Origin: Lolium rigidum
Taxonomy: Eukaryota > Streptophyta > Magnoliopsida > Poales > Poaceae
Direction: 5' to 3'
Assembly: GCF_022539505.1 (NCBI RefSeq)
Contig: NC_061508.1
Span: 94,281,276-94,345,275 of the forward strand
DNA length: 64,000 bases
Part shown: positions 1 to 13,208 of the stretch, in pieces
Layout of the letters: the number at the start of each line of letters is the position of its first letter
How positions within the stretch are numbered: position 1 is the stretch's first letter
Program-made: the position numbers and the translations under genes
Notes under the pieces: model-generated
The model's database searches: none
What the model saw: the letters and a program-made list of their open reading frames with translations, nothing else
Told to the model about the DNA's origin: nothing

Positions 1-742
1 CATGTAGATATTTTCATCCCATGTGGCAAGATCATTATCCTCTCCTATGATTTATTTTTGGATAGCCAAGTGGCATTTGCTACTAAATATCTTGTGGATG
101 GTTTCATTATTGTTGATGAATCACTATATTATATTTGATTGGATTTATATTATAATATTGGTGAAAAGGTCAAAGTTGAGGGTTATTCCTCAAATTTGGA
201 TAGTTGGATTTGATTTCACCAAGGCATGATCATATGAGTTTCAAAATACTCATAGTTAATTTTATTCAAATAGTTTGAACTATAATTCGTAATGTAAATG
301 GATTTAGTTTTATGATATTCCATATACTTAATAAGTTATGATTTAAATGAGAATGTGTGGCTTTTATGCACTTTAGACCACTGTGGTTTAATTTATTTAT
401 AAGTGAATTAAATTACACACAAAGGTAGTTGCTAACTTTCAAGTGTTAATAAGTTAGGGTTTGATTCTTAAAGAATGTGTTGTTGTAAATATAATTCCAT
501 TTGGTCTAATCCATAGATCACAATCATCTCTACCCAAAACAAGGTTTTAACAAAGATCACGAGTGAAGTTTATAGCGCTTGACTTGATGATCTACTTCAA
601 TTCCCAGCAAGTCAAGTGAAACTTCAGTGACTGTGGTAAGTTTTATTTGAAAGCGCGAAAATCCCCCGGATTTTCTATGCATGAATGCAATGCACACTTT
701 GGTGTTCTCTCATTTTATAGCCTCTAAACCTGGGATATGACA
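1..742 (-). repeat. LTR A, partial (5'-terminal part of an LTR in element orientation)
   Basis: These bases match the last 742 bases (plus orientation) of LTR B and LTR C and end in ...GGGATATGACA. On the minus strand this is the start TGTCATATCCC, followed within 40 bases by a TATAAAA string. The remainder lies outside the window. Confidence 0.85.
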
Positions 743-3694
743 GCCTCTCCCCCTTAAACTGAACTTCGTCCCGAAGTTCGAACGCTCTCATGTTTCGGAA
801 CGTGGGCTCGACTTGAACAGATCACCATCCTTCAACTCCATGGTGATCACACTAGATATAGTTAGATATATCCCCTATCCATATTCTTCCTATAGTCTTC
901 TGATGTACTAGTACTGATATTTCCTTTTAATTCTAGGATTTCCTTTTAACATTTGAAACTTCTAGTCTTATTCTTTGAAGATCCTTGGATTAGGGACAGT
1001 TTCTTATGCTAATGGGCTTTACTAAAGGTTGTGGTGATAGCTTCCTATGCGGGTACTCAAAGCTTGGTTCTACCAGCTGCGGTAATCCAGCTGCGGTGTA
1101 ATATGGCACTATGGTGTACCAGCTGCGATATCCAAACCTTAATTTTAAAAGATTTATTTAAGGTAGGGTATTGTTTTCCCTTACTACCATAACGAAAGTA
1201 ATGGTACCTGGTAAGGTATTACGATAGGCATGGTCCTGGTTGTTTAGTCCTACGAATGGATTAGACTCATTTAGTCCATCCAATCATGGCTTCTAGTTTC
1301 GCTAGTTATCTTCCTTTTGGTTTCTTTAGGTTCCATGAAAGGAATCTTTCTAATAATCATTAGTTTTGATATGGTCAAACCCTTCGGTCTTTTGTTTTCT
1401 TAGGCTCTGATTAGCCTCCGACATCTACTTCCTCCAACTTCATTAGCTTAGACTTACTTGAGCTCTTTTACTTCTGAGTAATTAGTAATTACCCACTCAA
1501 GTGAAGATCTAACTCTTACTTCCTCGAGATATGAACCTCGGCTTCTGGTCTGACATCCTCCTGAGAGTACTATTATATGGGTACTTCCCAACAACCTTAT
1601 GAAAATAAGATTGTACTTCCTCCCAGATCGGACCTTTTTCTTCGTCTATCATACTCCAAATCATATTTAAATACTTCTCCTTCAGCCTTCCTCTCCTCCT
1701 TGGAGTTTACTAATAATCTTCAAACTTCCTTTCTTCTAATCATTAAACTCCAAGGGTAAGTAGTTGGTTTAAGTCTGGTTTATATTTTGTACCTTTCTAA
1801 AGTCTCATCAAGAATTCTTTATGGTGTATCCACACGAGTTGTGGGTATCCCTTATGAATCCTTTGACTAAATATTTACCAACTACGAGATACCAATTTGT
1901 GAAATACTAGCTGCGGAATCTCCCTTTCTTTTAGGGTCATAGAAATGTTCAGGTTGTGGGCTATACGGTACCGATTTGCAGACTACCTAGTACCGAGATG
2001 TGGCTTATTGGATACCAGTTGTGGCTATGTTATGGTTCTAGTCAATATCTACTTACCAGCTTGTGGCTACTTACATAGTTTTAGTTAAGATGTACCTCAC
2101 TTCACATACTTTCTCTTCATGATTATCCTATATCAGTTGCGGCCTTATTATACCAGCTGCGACTTCACTTGTCTATTTTCCTTCTTCTAGGGTTTGTTTT
2201 GCAAGATAACCACTTGTTGACACTATGAAAATAGTATTATAAGTGACTTCACTTGCATTCCCTTCTTCCATAGTGAATATGGCTCCACTTCTACTACTCC
2301 ATATTCACTATTTTTCTCACTTTCATGATACTTCCATGTTGAAGTACTCCTTGATTGAGGATAAAAGTGAGTTTTGATTGGTCCTTCCTTCAGATTGTTG
2401 TGGTTGCTTCCCACAATTTTACTTCCTTCTTCAAGGGAACCTTCATCTTGTCTTCAAATCTTCATAATTCGTCACTTCCTTACACGAATACCTTTACCCT
2501 CTAGACCTATAACATCAAGTAAGAGCTTGATATTGCAACATGCATTTGCATATCAAAGTCAAACTTCATGTATGGATCTAGTCAATCAATGAAAATCCAA
2601 TAAAATCCAAGAAGATTCAGCTTTGTGTTCATAATACACATCCTTATATGCTGAATATAAAAGTTGGGTAAGACATCCCTAAACATCGGGATCGGATGTG
2701 TAGTATAAAACACCACATAAGATAGGTTTAGGTTGTGATACTTAGCACAATACGTGAATTTCTACTATTTGTCTCAACATTTATCTTAATTGCACATTTG
2801 CAACGAGACAATTTGAAACAAAATGGCCTGGAATAGTTGAAGTTAACCTAGTTTTCTTTGGAAGTACTAACAGAATAGTATACCATACATGTGCTATTGA
2901 GGACTACTTCCTATAATACAATTAGTTCTAACATGTCTACTCTAAACACATGATTGTTTAGAATATACCACCTATAACTCTAGGATTTCTCTATGTGATA
3001 TGCTCTAAATAAGCCTCCTTTAAATTAAGGACTATGATTCTAACATACTTGAGTACGGTTTCCGGGATTTTAAGGCCTAAGCTTTTGAACTATTCCCTAA
3101 ATCCTTACTCCTTATCATTCTTTTATTATCGTACTTATGATGTTCTACTCCATCATACCATGATTCTCAAGTGAATCATATATGATTACCAACTTTACCC
3201 TGAAAAGTAGAGTTGTATAACTCTTATCACTCTTCCTTTCCTCCTATGATTGACTCATCATCGACATATACTACCTTATATAACTTATCTCCCTTACTTA
3301 ACATCGAGTCATTTGACATTTTTAATGACTCTTACTTAACTATAACTTGCATTGGTATACTTCTTCCAATAGGATGTCTTCCTTATGGTTGTATCCTCTC
3401 TTTGGACTACCATGTATTGTATACCAACCGTGGTCTACTACCACCCATTATCTTAAGCTTCAATGGTGTTCTAATTATTTGGAATGAAGCAAGATAACTA
3501 ATTAACCTTATTTAAGAAATATAGATAAGAAAACTTGACTCAAGTGTGTCAGGATTATTCTCAAGTGAATACCCATCTCAAGTCAAAATAATAGTTGGTT
3601 TAACTAAGACAACTTCCTATAGACACTACCAAACCTATAGGTCTCCTTTAAAGGGTTTTAATCCTAAGGTCAAAGCATTTGCTACGATACCAGT
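743..3694 (-). mobile_element. Internal domain A of the LARD-like element (no gene seen)
   Basis: Lies between LTR A and LTR B. Immediately next to LTR A (743-760) the minus strand reads as a purine tract (AAGGGGGAGAGGC), the expected polypurine tract. At the other end (3681-3692) lies a degenerate tRNA-Met primer site. No frame exceeds about 100 codons and none resembles gag, protease, RT or integrase. The sequence is AT-rich, with short CAGCTG/AGCTGCGG words scattered through its first half. It therefore looks like a structural RNA template that would rely on proteins supplied by other elements; that role is inferred from its organisation. Confidence 0.8.
3681..3692 (-). other. Primer binding site, degenerate (tRNA-iMet type)
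   Basis: On the plus strand GCTACGATACCA corresponds to GCTCTGATACCA at 13195-13206. On the minus strand this is TGGTATC followed by a changed tail, two bases inside the LTR end. The difference falls at a CTG trinucleotide. Confidence 0.7.
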
Positions 3695-6600
3695 TGTGAT
3701 GACCCAGCGTACCACCGCATGGTGTAGTACACAAGTCGTTGACATAACACAAGTGAAACACCGTTCCACTCATATTACATCTCTCGAGTGGTACAACGAA
3801 ACATATGCGAGTCCAAGGTATGTCTATAGAAGTACACACGAACTGTTTACATAAGATCAACACAACCTCCTACTTTACGGTGAGGTAAAACTTCAAATAA
3901 AGCTCCGGAAGAACGACTCGTAGTCTATCTTATTGCTAACTCAAGATTTAAGAGCTACTTGGCTTGCTATAGAATTCTAGCTACTTAGGTGCTAGGATTA
4001 GGGAAAGGTTCCCTTCTATTACTAGTCTAGGTTTCCATTATAGCTGATGCAGAAGTTGACTCCATTGACTTCTTTGATTGGATTCTTCATCTCGTTGAAG
4101 TTGACTCCTTTGTCTTCGAGTTCCACGGTAGTTTCTCCTTCGGTGCATTGCTCTAAGAAGGGGTTCAAACGAGATAGAATGAGTACGAGCGTACTCGGCA
4201 AGTTCATATTAGGAAATATGTGTATCATGCACTAGCTACAGCCATAGACCAGAAAGTCATAGGCCAATGCAAGTTTTCATAAACATTTCTTCCAAAAGGT
4301 TTATTTTATTCTGAAAACTATGCCCGTCAGTCTTCACAGGTTGACCAGAACTTCGTGGAGTTCCTTTCCTGCCGCGTTCGCAGTTCCCTTCCCGGAACAG
4401 GGAGTGACAGTCACAATTCGAGTATCCTCTGCAGAGGTGCGTTACCTTTCCCATAAGAGACCTTATCCTTGATACCTATCCGAGATGCATGCTCGTCCAC
4501 ACTTCCTTGGTGTGGGGCCAGGTGTAAGATCCAAGCCAATCACTCTGCCTTCTCCGCGACTGCAAACCCACCCTTTTGTCCACCCGCACACCTCCGGTAG
4601 ACTTTCCCCCGATAATACGGCTTTACTCATGGTGTACTTTGGACAATCCTTCATAGATCGGAAGAGATTAACATCACTAATGGATGGGGATTTAAAAGGA
4701 TTTCCCAACCTATTGCGGCGAGTGCCTCCGGCACCCCACCGTCTCTCCGATCCGTTGGCGTGCGAAGGGAAAAGATACGGCTGACTTCCCCAGGCCATTA
4801 TAGATCTTATGGTCAACGCGATATGTACGGCGCTAGAATCATTTGGACGGCATTGGTAATTAATCCTAGGGTGATATAACCCATGCAATGGAACCTCCAC
4901 CATATCAACACATACCATGGTTCCATTGCCCACCACATAGTCATATTCATAATTGTAAAATAATATTTGCTTTTCAATGCATGAGTGATAAGTATAGTAC
5001 TTTGCATATAATTTGATAGAAATAATCAAATGACATGAGCAAGCGATGAACTTGCCTTTCTTGACTGCAAGATTATGCGGGCAAAAGCTTCGATACGTGA
5101 TAACTCCAAATGCTGAAATACCATCATCGTCCGGTAAGGACAATGTTTAAAGAACTGGCAAAGATGCTATAATGCATAATATGAGATGCAATCGTCCCGA
5201 GCGTAACCTAATCTCGATGATTTAGGATGGATGAGTTGTAAAGATTTCTTTAGGGTTGGTTGCACTTTTAGAATGGTTCTCAAACAAGGTTCTTATTAGG
5301 GTTTGGTTATATTAGCATCATAACCAAGTAATATAAGGCATCATAATAATCATACACATAAATAATAGTGGTGGAATAATATGTAAGATCAGTTGTCAAT
5401 TTTTAAATTCTACGAGAACATGATTGATGATTACTTATACTATACTTCAAAAGAATAACTTTTGAAGAACATGTTAATTAAGAATTAATGAGTATTTCAA
5501 AGAAGTATTGGGCTTCTAAGGTTTGATTGACACTTGTACTTCAAAAGAATAACTTTTGAAGAACGAGGTTAATAAGAATAAGGACTATTATATATAGGTG
5601 TTATGGCTTTCTAGGGTTTACTATTGAATTCATTTAGTTCTTGGATAGGAACTAGTTGGGTTATTAAGTTGAATTGGTTTTATATGTAGCAAGTATTAGC
5701 AGGTTTGTTACTAAGGTTGATTATGGGTATCATATCAAAGAATGATGGTCAAGGTGTTGCTATGAGCTAGGGTTTACTATAGCCTCATATTTGCTTTACT
5801 AAGTAAACACTAATGGTTCCTTCTAAGCATCATATCAAAGGATGGTTATTAAGATGGTTCTATAATTAGCTATTAGGGTTTATTATAGTTTCCCAATTGC
5901 TTCACTAAATAATCTCTAATGGCCTCTAAGTTAAGTGACTTATCATTTCCTAAGTAGGGTTTAGTTGGATAGGAACATGTGATGTGATTTGCTACACAAG
6001 GTTGATACTAGGGTTTATCATTATGGTTTAACTAGGGTTTGATGGTTGAGGTTGATCATAATGGTGTGGTATATAGGATTGGTGATCAACGGTGCTAATA
6101 TGTGGTAGCAAGCTAGGGTTTATACCTAGGTGATACTAGTGAATCATATAGGTTTTAATTAAGAATAGGAACATGAAATGAAAATCTCATGTGACTTGGT
6201 TTATGCTAATGGATCATAAGCATGCATTCATTGGTTACTTATTAAGGTTCTACAAGTAAAGTTGAAGTGGCTATGATCACATGAGCTAAACCCCTAAGGT
6301 TTTAGGTTTGCAACTACTATAGATGAACACATGAAATAATGAGATCAATGTCTTGCTTAAATTAAAACTAGGGTTTCTAAATTATGGCACAACTCCTAAA
6401 ATGATAATTGGTAATAGAGTTGTGGTTACTAATTACTTTGAGTCAAATTAATAATGGTTTAACATTTTATTAATCTCCACAAGATTTAATAATTAGGGTA
6501 ATTCTTATTTAGGTTTAATTTAGAACCAGGTTTTAATAATTGTTATTAGGGTTTTAAATAATTAACTTGTTAACTAAAGATGTTTAAGTAAATAATTGTT

Positions 6601-9600
6601 GAGCTATCAAAATGACATTGGCTTTTACTATTTTCTTGAGTTATTACTATTTCAAGAAAATAAAAATAGTAATTTGCAAATTAGGGTTTATGAATTACCA
6701 CTAATAATTAAGTTAATGCCAATAAATAAAATTAATCTTAACATTTTACTTAGTTACTGAATAGTTAAAATTTAATTTTTAAACTTCACTAATTATTGAA
6801 TTCAAATTTTATTTCAAATAATTGAAATGGCATAATTAATAAGGTTTAAAAATAAGTGGATTTTTATTCGACACACATTTTTGTTTTATATTTTATTTGA
6901 ATAGGGTTTATTTTTGTGAGCATTTTGATATATTATTTATATTTTTCTGAATTGAAATGAATTTTGTATGATTTTGCAAAGTTTCGAGTGATTTTCCGGA
7001 ATTTGAAATAACTCAAAAACACTAAACATACCGATTCGCATCTAGCCACCTGCGGTCGACGAGTGGGACCAATGGCCACGTAGAGCGCCACGCGGGCAAA
7101 GACCGGTCAAAGCGGACTGAGGCTGTTGACCTCACCAGACGTTTAAACGCCGGCGGCCGGAGCACGGTGGCGCCGCCGATTTAGGGTTCCCGGGACACGC
7201 GAATAGGTTTTCGACTCTCCTCGACTCACCGAAGGCGATGGTGGTGTTGGTTTGGCGAGGGAATCACCGAGCTACGCCGGCGACCATGTCCCGCGGTGGT
7301 TTACTCCGGCGAGCACACGAACTACGGCTACGGTTGATGCCGAGGAAGCAATAGGGGGTCCAGAGATGCGCAAGCTCACCCTGGATCTGATGGCGTGGTC
7401 GTCGGTGACGTTAGTTGACGGAAACGGCGAGGACTTCGCCATTCCCGGCGATCTGCTGCAAAGGGAATCGAGGAAATTAGCCGGCTTGAGGAAGATCCAG
7501 GTCGATTCCTTCCTCCCAGATGATCTACGGCACCAGGCGCTTCTACTCGACCACGCGCCTGAGGCTGGGGTGGCCTCCTCCGTCGGCTTCGTCTTCGACT
7601 CCGGCGACAGAGAGTGGATGCGTGTGAGAGATAGAAGGTGTTTGAGCAGCAATGGAGTGGCGGAGGTGAACGAGAAGTGCACGACGATGCTCTCCACCTA
7701 TTTATAGGCTAAGGGAAGCCCTGTGGCCTCGACACGGTGACGGCCATGGTCGGGAGGTGGCGGTCTCTGGAAACTTCTGCTTGGTAAAGATCTTCTCGTC
7801 CGCGGATAAGCTCGGACGCGATTCGAGTTGGGCGCGGTTCTGAGAGGTCTGGCGACGTCCGGGGCGTGCTTATCGTCGACGAGGTCGTGGCCTACTGGCT
7901 TCGCCGCGCTGTCGTGCTCGGAGACGACGACGACGAGTCTTTTCTCCTCGCACGAATATTAAAGCAACCGAAACGGTATTTGGTTTGGGCTGGGCTGCTC
8001 CTGGTCCTCTGGCTGGGCGAAGTTGGTGGGCTGCGTTGTTGGGCTCGGCCGAACAGGTAAGCTCGGTAAGCCCCTCTCTCACCTCTTTTCTTTTCCATTT
8101 TCTTTTCTGTTTTTATTTCCTGGTTTCTATTTGTTATTTGGATTCAAATTTGAATTCTGGTTTTGCTTTGCGGGTTCTAAAACATTTGAATATCAATATA
8201 ATTTGAAAATCATGTTCACAACATAGTTTTGTTGTTTATTAAATATTTAGTATTTGATTAGATTGGGGTTCTAAGGAGACATAATTAAAATAGGCATGGG
8301 TTTAGGTATTACTCTAAATTCTTTTTATTTGTGAACCAAATCCATTTATGTGGTTGAAATATATGCATGAGGAACATGTTATTAGGTTTAGCTAGTGTTC
8401 TAAACCATATTGATTGTTCATATCAATTTTTTAATTATGGTTGAAGTTTAAATTAAATGGTGTTGTGAATAGAATGAGCTTATGATTTCATGTGGGTTCT
8501 TAGGGTTTGAGAAGATGATTGGATAAACTCTATAATTACTAATCTGGTTTTAGTAAACATTAGCTTGAACTAATTAAGATGGATCCTATGTTTATAATTG
8601 GCAATGCATTTGCTAATGATGGTTTAATTTATAGAACACTACTTCATTTGGTCTACTAGGATGGAAAGGTAGGGTTTAATATTTTATGTGAACTGATTCC
8701 TAGGTGAAAGGTTTATAGTTTTGGTGATGCTTCACTAATTGAAGTATACAATAGGCATGAGGCATGGCAGGGTTTAACTACTAGTGATTTACTTATTATT
8801 TTATGTGATAGATGAGATCTAGTGACCATATGATTTAACTTATCATCTATATCTACAAGTTATGATCATGCATTAAACAAGATCCACTCATTCCTCACTA
8901 ATCCCTCTTTAATATTCCTCTCATCACACTCATCCTAGATTCTTAGGGTTTATAATAAATACCAAGTTGTGATGATTATAGAATTGGTTTGCTAAGGTAT
9001 TGTTGTTGAAATAGGGTTCTCACTTCTAAGATCAAATATTGACTTGAACAACTAGGATTAGTACTTCTATAATATGCTTGTATGAACATGGCTATGGTTA
9101 GTATTATAACTTCTCTCACTTCTCAATGTCTTGGAATATCCTAAGATCCTACTCAAAAGATGATGATATGATCCTCTAAATATATGGTTTGCCTAGGAAT
9201 TCTACCTTGCAATCTTATGTAGCTTGTTCTTCAGGAAATCTGATAAACCTTCATCTTGTGGTATGCCTCCACCTCCTAGCTTCTTCATCTTGATCCTAGC
9301 TAATTCATATGGAGTGGCCCTATGTGTTTGTTCACATGTATCATGCTACAAGATGAGCAAAGGGATGAAGGGTGTGGCTCTATTTATAGGCTTGGGCAAG
9401 CTCTAGTCTCATGACACATAGGTGGTGACTCTTGTGTTGGTTTGATGAGTAAGGTGCTTGGTTGTCATGCTCTCATCCATAGCAATCCTTGGAGCATGAG
9501 GTGGCAAAGCTTGGAAAGCAAGTCATGTAGATATTTTCATCCCATGTGGCAAGATCATTATCCTCTCCTATGATTTATTTTTGGATAGCCAAGTGGCATT

Positions 9601-10264
9601 TGCTACTAAATATCTTGTGGATGGTTTCATTATTGTTGATGAATCACTATATTATATTTGATTGGATTTATATTATAATATTGGTGAAAAGGTCAAAGTT
9701 GAGGGTTATTCCTCAAATTTGGATAGTTGGATTTGATTTCACCAAGGCATGATCATATGAGTTTCAAAATACTCATAGTTAATTTTATTCAAATAGTTTG
9801 AACTATAATTCGTAATGTAAATGGATTTAGTTTTATGATATTCCATATACTTAATAAGTTATGATTTAAATGAGAATGTGTGGCTTTTATGCACTTTAGA
9901 CCACTGTGGTTTAATTTATTTATAAGTGAATTAAATTACACACAAAGGTAGTTGCTAACTTTCAAGTGTTAATAGGTTGGGGTTTGATTCTTAAAGAATG
10001 TGTTGTTGTAAATCTAATTCCATTTGATCTATTCCATAGATCACAATCATCTCTACCCAAAACAAGGTTTTAACAAAGATCACAGTGAAGTTTATAGCGC
10101 TTGACTTGATGATCTACTTCAATTCCGAGCAAGTCAAGTGAAACTTCGGTGAGCTGTGGTAAGTTTTATTTGAAAGCGCGAAAATCCCCGGATTTTCTAT
10201 GCATGAATGCAATGCACACTTTGGTGTTCTCTCATTTTATAGCCTCTAAACCTGGGATATGACA
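3695..10264 (-). repeat. LTR B, complete (6570 bp)
   Basis: Starts TGTGATGACCC and ends GATATGACA on the plus strand, so on the minus strand it runs TG...CA. It is bounded by the primer site on one side and by the purine tract at 10265 on the other. At 7699-7707 the minus strand has CTATAAATA, about 2.56 kb inside the LTR, followed by a GC-rich leader. This is a credible U3/R promoter and would give a U3 of about 2.5 kb and an R-U5 of about 4 kb. A second TATAAAA sits only about 25 bases from the LTR start. The 141-codon minus-strand open stretch behind the promoter lacks an ATG and is broken in LTR C, so I do not call a gene. Confidence 0.82.
7699..7707 (-). promoter_or_regulatory. Candidate LTR promoter TATA box (LTR B)
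   Basis: Minus-strand CTATAAATA is followed by a GC-rich leader with CACTCCATTG- and CTTCTATCTC-like plant start-site context. The same string is kept in LTR C at 17211-17219. Identification rests on position and motif only. Confidence 0.5.
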
Positions 10265-13208
10265 GCCTCTCCCCCTTAAGCTGAACTTCGTCCAGAAGTT
10301 CGAACGCTCTCATGTTTCGGAACGTGGAGCCGACTTGAACAGATCACCATCCTTCAACTCCATGGTGATCACACTAGATATAGTTAGATATATCCCCTAT
10401 CCATATTCTTCCTATAGTCTTCGATGTCCGGTACTCGATATTTCCTTTTAATTCTAGGATTTCCTTTTAACATTTGAAACTTCTAGTCTTATTCTTTGAA
10501 GATCCTTGGATTAGGACGAGTTTCTTATGCTAATGGGCTTTACTAAAGGTTGTGGTGATAGCTTCCTATCTGGGTACTCAAAGCTTGGTTCTACCAGCTG
10601 CGGTAATCCAGCTGCGGTGTAATATGGCACTATGGTGTACCAGCTGCGATATCCAAACCTTAATTTTAAAAGATTAATTTAAGGTAGGGTATTGTTTTCC
10701 CTTACTACCATAACGAAAGTAATGGTACCTGGTAAGGTATTACGATAGGCATGGTCCTGGTTGTTTAGTCCTACGAATGGATTAGACTCATTTAGTCCAT
10801 CCAATCATGGCTTCTAGTTTCTGCTAGTTATCTTCCTTTTGGTTTCTTTAGGTTCCATGAAAGGAATCTTTCTAATAATCATTAGTTTTGATATGGTCAA
10901 ACCCTTCGGTCTTTTGTTTTCTTAGGCTACGATTAGCCTCCGACATCTACTTCCTCCAACTTCATTAGCTTAGACTTACTTGAGCTCTTTTACTTCCGAG
11001 TAATTAGTAATTACCCACTCAAGTGAAGATCTAACTCTTACTTCCTCGAGATATGAACCTCGGCTACAGTCCGACATCCTCCGAGAGTACTATTATATGG
11101 GTACTTCCCAACAACCTTATGAAAATAAGATTGTACTTCCTCCCAGATCGAGACCTTTTTCTTCGTCTATCATACTCCAAATCATATTTAAATACTTCTC
11201 CTTCAGCCTTCCTCTCCTCCTTGGAGTTTACTAATAATCTTCAAACTTCCTTTCTTCTAATCATTAAACTCCAAGGGTAAGTAGTTGGTTTAAGTCTGGT
11301 TTATATTTTGTACCTTTCTAAAGTCTCATCAAGAATTCTTTATGGTGTATCCACACAGTTGTGGGTATCCCTTATGAATCCTTTGACTAAATATTTACCA
11401 ACTACGAGATACCAGCTGTGAAATACTAGCTGCGGAATCTCCCTTTCTTTTAGGGTCAAGAAATATTTAGGCTGTGGGCTATCTGGTACCAGTGGCAGAC
11501 TACCTAGTACCAGATGTGGCTTATTGGATACCAGCTGTGGCTATGTTATGGTTCTAGTCAATATCTACCTACCAGCTGTGGCTACTTTTATAGTTTTAGT
11601 GAAGATATACCTCACTTCACATACTTTCTCTTCATGACTATCCTATATCAGCTGCGGTCTTATTATGCCAACTGCGACTTCACTTGTCTATTTTCCTTCT
11701 TTTGGGGTTTGTTTTGCAAGATAACCACTTGTTGACACTATGAAAATAGTATTATAAGTGACTTCACTTGCATTCCCTTCTTCCATAATGAATATGGCTC
11801 CACTTCTACTACTCCATATTCACTATTTTTCTCACTTTCATGATACTTCCATGTTGAAGTACTCCTTGATTGAGGATAAAAGTGAGTTTTGATTAGTCCT
11901 TCCTTCAGATTGTTGTGGTTGCTTCCCACAATTTTACTTCCTTCTTCAAGGGAACCTTCATCTTGTCTTCAAATCTTCATAATTCGTCACTTCCTTACAC
12001 GAATACCTTTACCCTCTAGACCTATAACATCAAGTAAGAGCTTGATATTGCAACATGCATTTGCATATCAAAGTCAAACTTCATGTATGGATCTAGTCAA
12101 TCAATGAAAATCCAATAAAATCCAAGAAGATTCAGCTTTGTGTTCATAATACACATCCTTATATGCCTGAATATAAAAGTTGGGTAAGACATCCCTAAAC
12201 ATCAGGATCAGATGTGTAGTATAAAACACCACATAAGATAGGTTTAGGTTGTGATACTTAGCACAATACGTGAATTTCTACTATTTGTCTCAACATTTAT
12301 CTTAATTGCACATTTGCAACGAGACAATTTGAAACAAAATGGCCTGGAATAGTTGAAGTTAACCTAGTTTTCTTTGGAAGTACTAACAGAATAGTATACC
12401 ATACATGTGCTATTGAGGACTACTTCCTATAATACAATTAGTTCTAACATGTCTACTCTAAACACATGATTGTTTAGAATATACCACCTATAACTCTAGG
12501 ATTTCTCTATGTGATATGCTCTAAATAAGCCTCCTTTAAATTAAGGACTATGATTCTAACATACTTGGTACAGTTTCCAGGATTTTAAGGCCTAAGCTTT
12601 TGAACTATTCCCTAAATCCTTACTCCTTATCATTCTTTTATTATCGTACTTATGATGTTCTACTCCATCATACCATGATTCTCAAGTGAATCATATATGA
12701 TTACCAACTTTACCCTGAAAAGTAGAGTTGTATAACTCTTATTACTCTTCCTTTCCTCCTATGATTGACTCATCATCGACATATACTACCTTATATAACT
12801 TATCTCCCTTACTTAACATCAGTCATTTGACATTTTTAATGACTCTTACTTAACTATAACTTGCATTGGTATACTTCTTCCAATAGGATGTCTTCCTTAT
12901 GGTTGTATCCTCTCTTTGGACTACCATGTATTGTATACCAACCGTGGTCTACTACCACCCATTATCTTAAGCTTCAATGGTGTTCTAATTATTTGGAATG
13001 AAGCAAGATAACTAATTAACCTTATTTAAGAAATATAGATAAGAAAACTTGACTCAAGTGTGTCAGGATTATTCTCAAGTGAATACCCATCTCAAGTCAA
13101 AATAATAGTTGGTTTAACTAAGACAACTTCCTATAGACACTACCAAACCTATAGGTCTCCTTTAAAGGGTTTTAATCCTAAGGTCAAAGCATTTGCTCTG
13201 ATACCAGC
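10265..13208 (-). mobile_element. Internal domain B of the LARD-like element (no gene seen)
   Basis: Nearly identical to 743-3694 (2944 versus 2952 bases). The purine tract lies at 10265-10282 and an intact primer site at 13195-13206. As in copy A, there is no gag or pol frame. The two internal copies differ mainly by scattered one-base changes at CAG/CTG/CCG/CGAG positions. Confidence 0.8.
13195..13206 (-). other. Primer binding site complementary to tRNA-iMet
   Basis: The minus strand reads TGGTATCAGAGC, the standard complement of the 3' end of initiator tRNA-Met used by many plant LTR elements. It lies two bases past the LTR end (...ACCACA). It fixes the element's orientation as minus and the inner LTR boundary at 13209. 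Confidence 0.85.

Noticed and set aside
241..250. The array as a CRISPR or satellite
   Set aside because: The repeat period is 9.5 kb with LTR, PBS and PPT landmarks; no short spaced repeats.
4485..5143. 226-codon minus-strand frame in the LARD LTR
   Set aside because: The copy in the next LTR (14221-14655) is split, there is no domain similarity, and no codon pattern is conserved.
7272..7707. Open frames of 141-151 codons in the LTR GC-rich part
   Set aside because: They overlap on both strands, lack a normal ATG on the minus strand and are broken in the sister LTR by one-base changes. They look like leader sequence.
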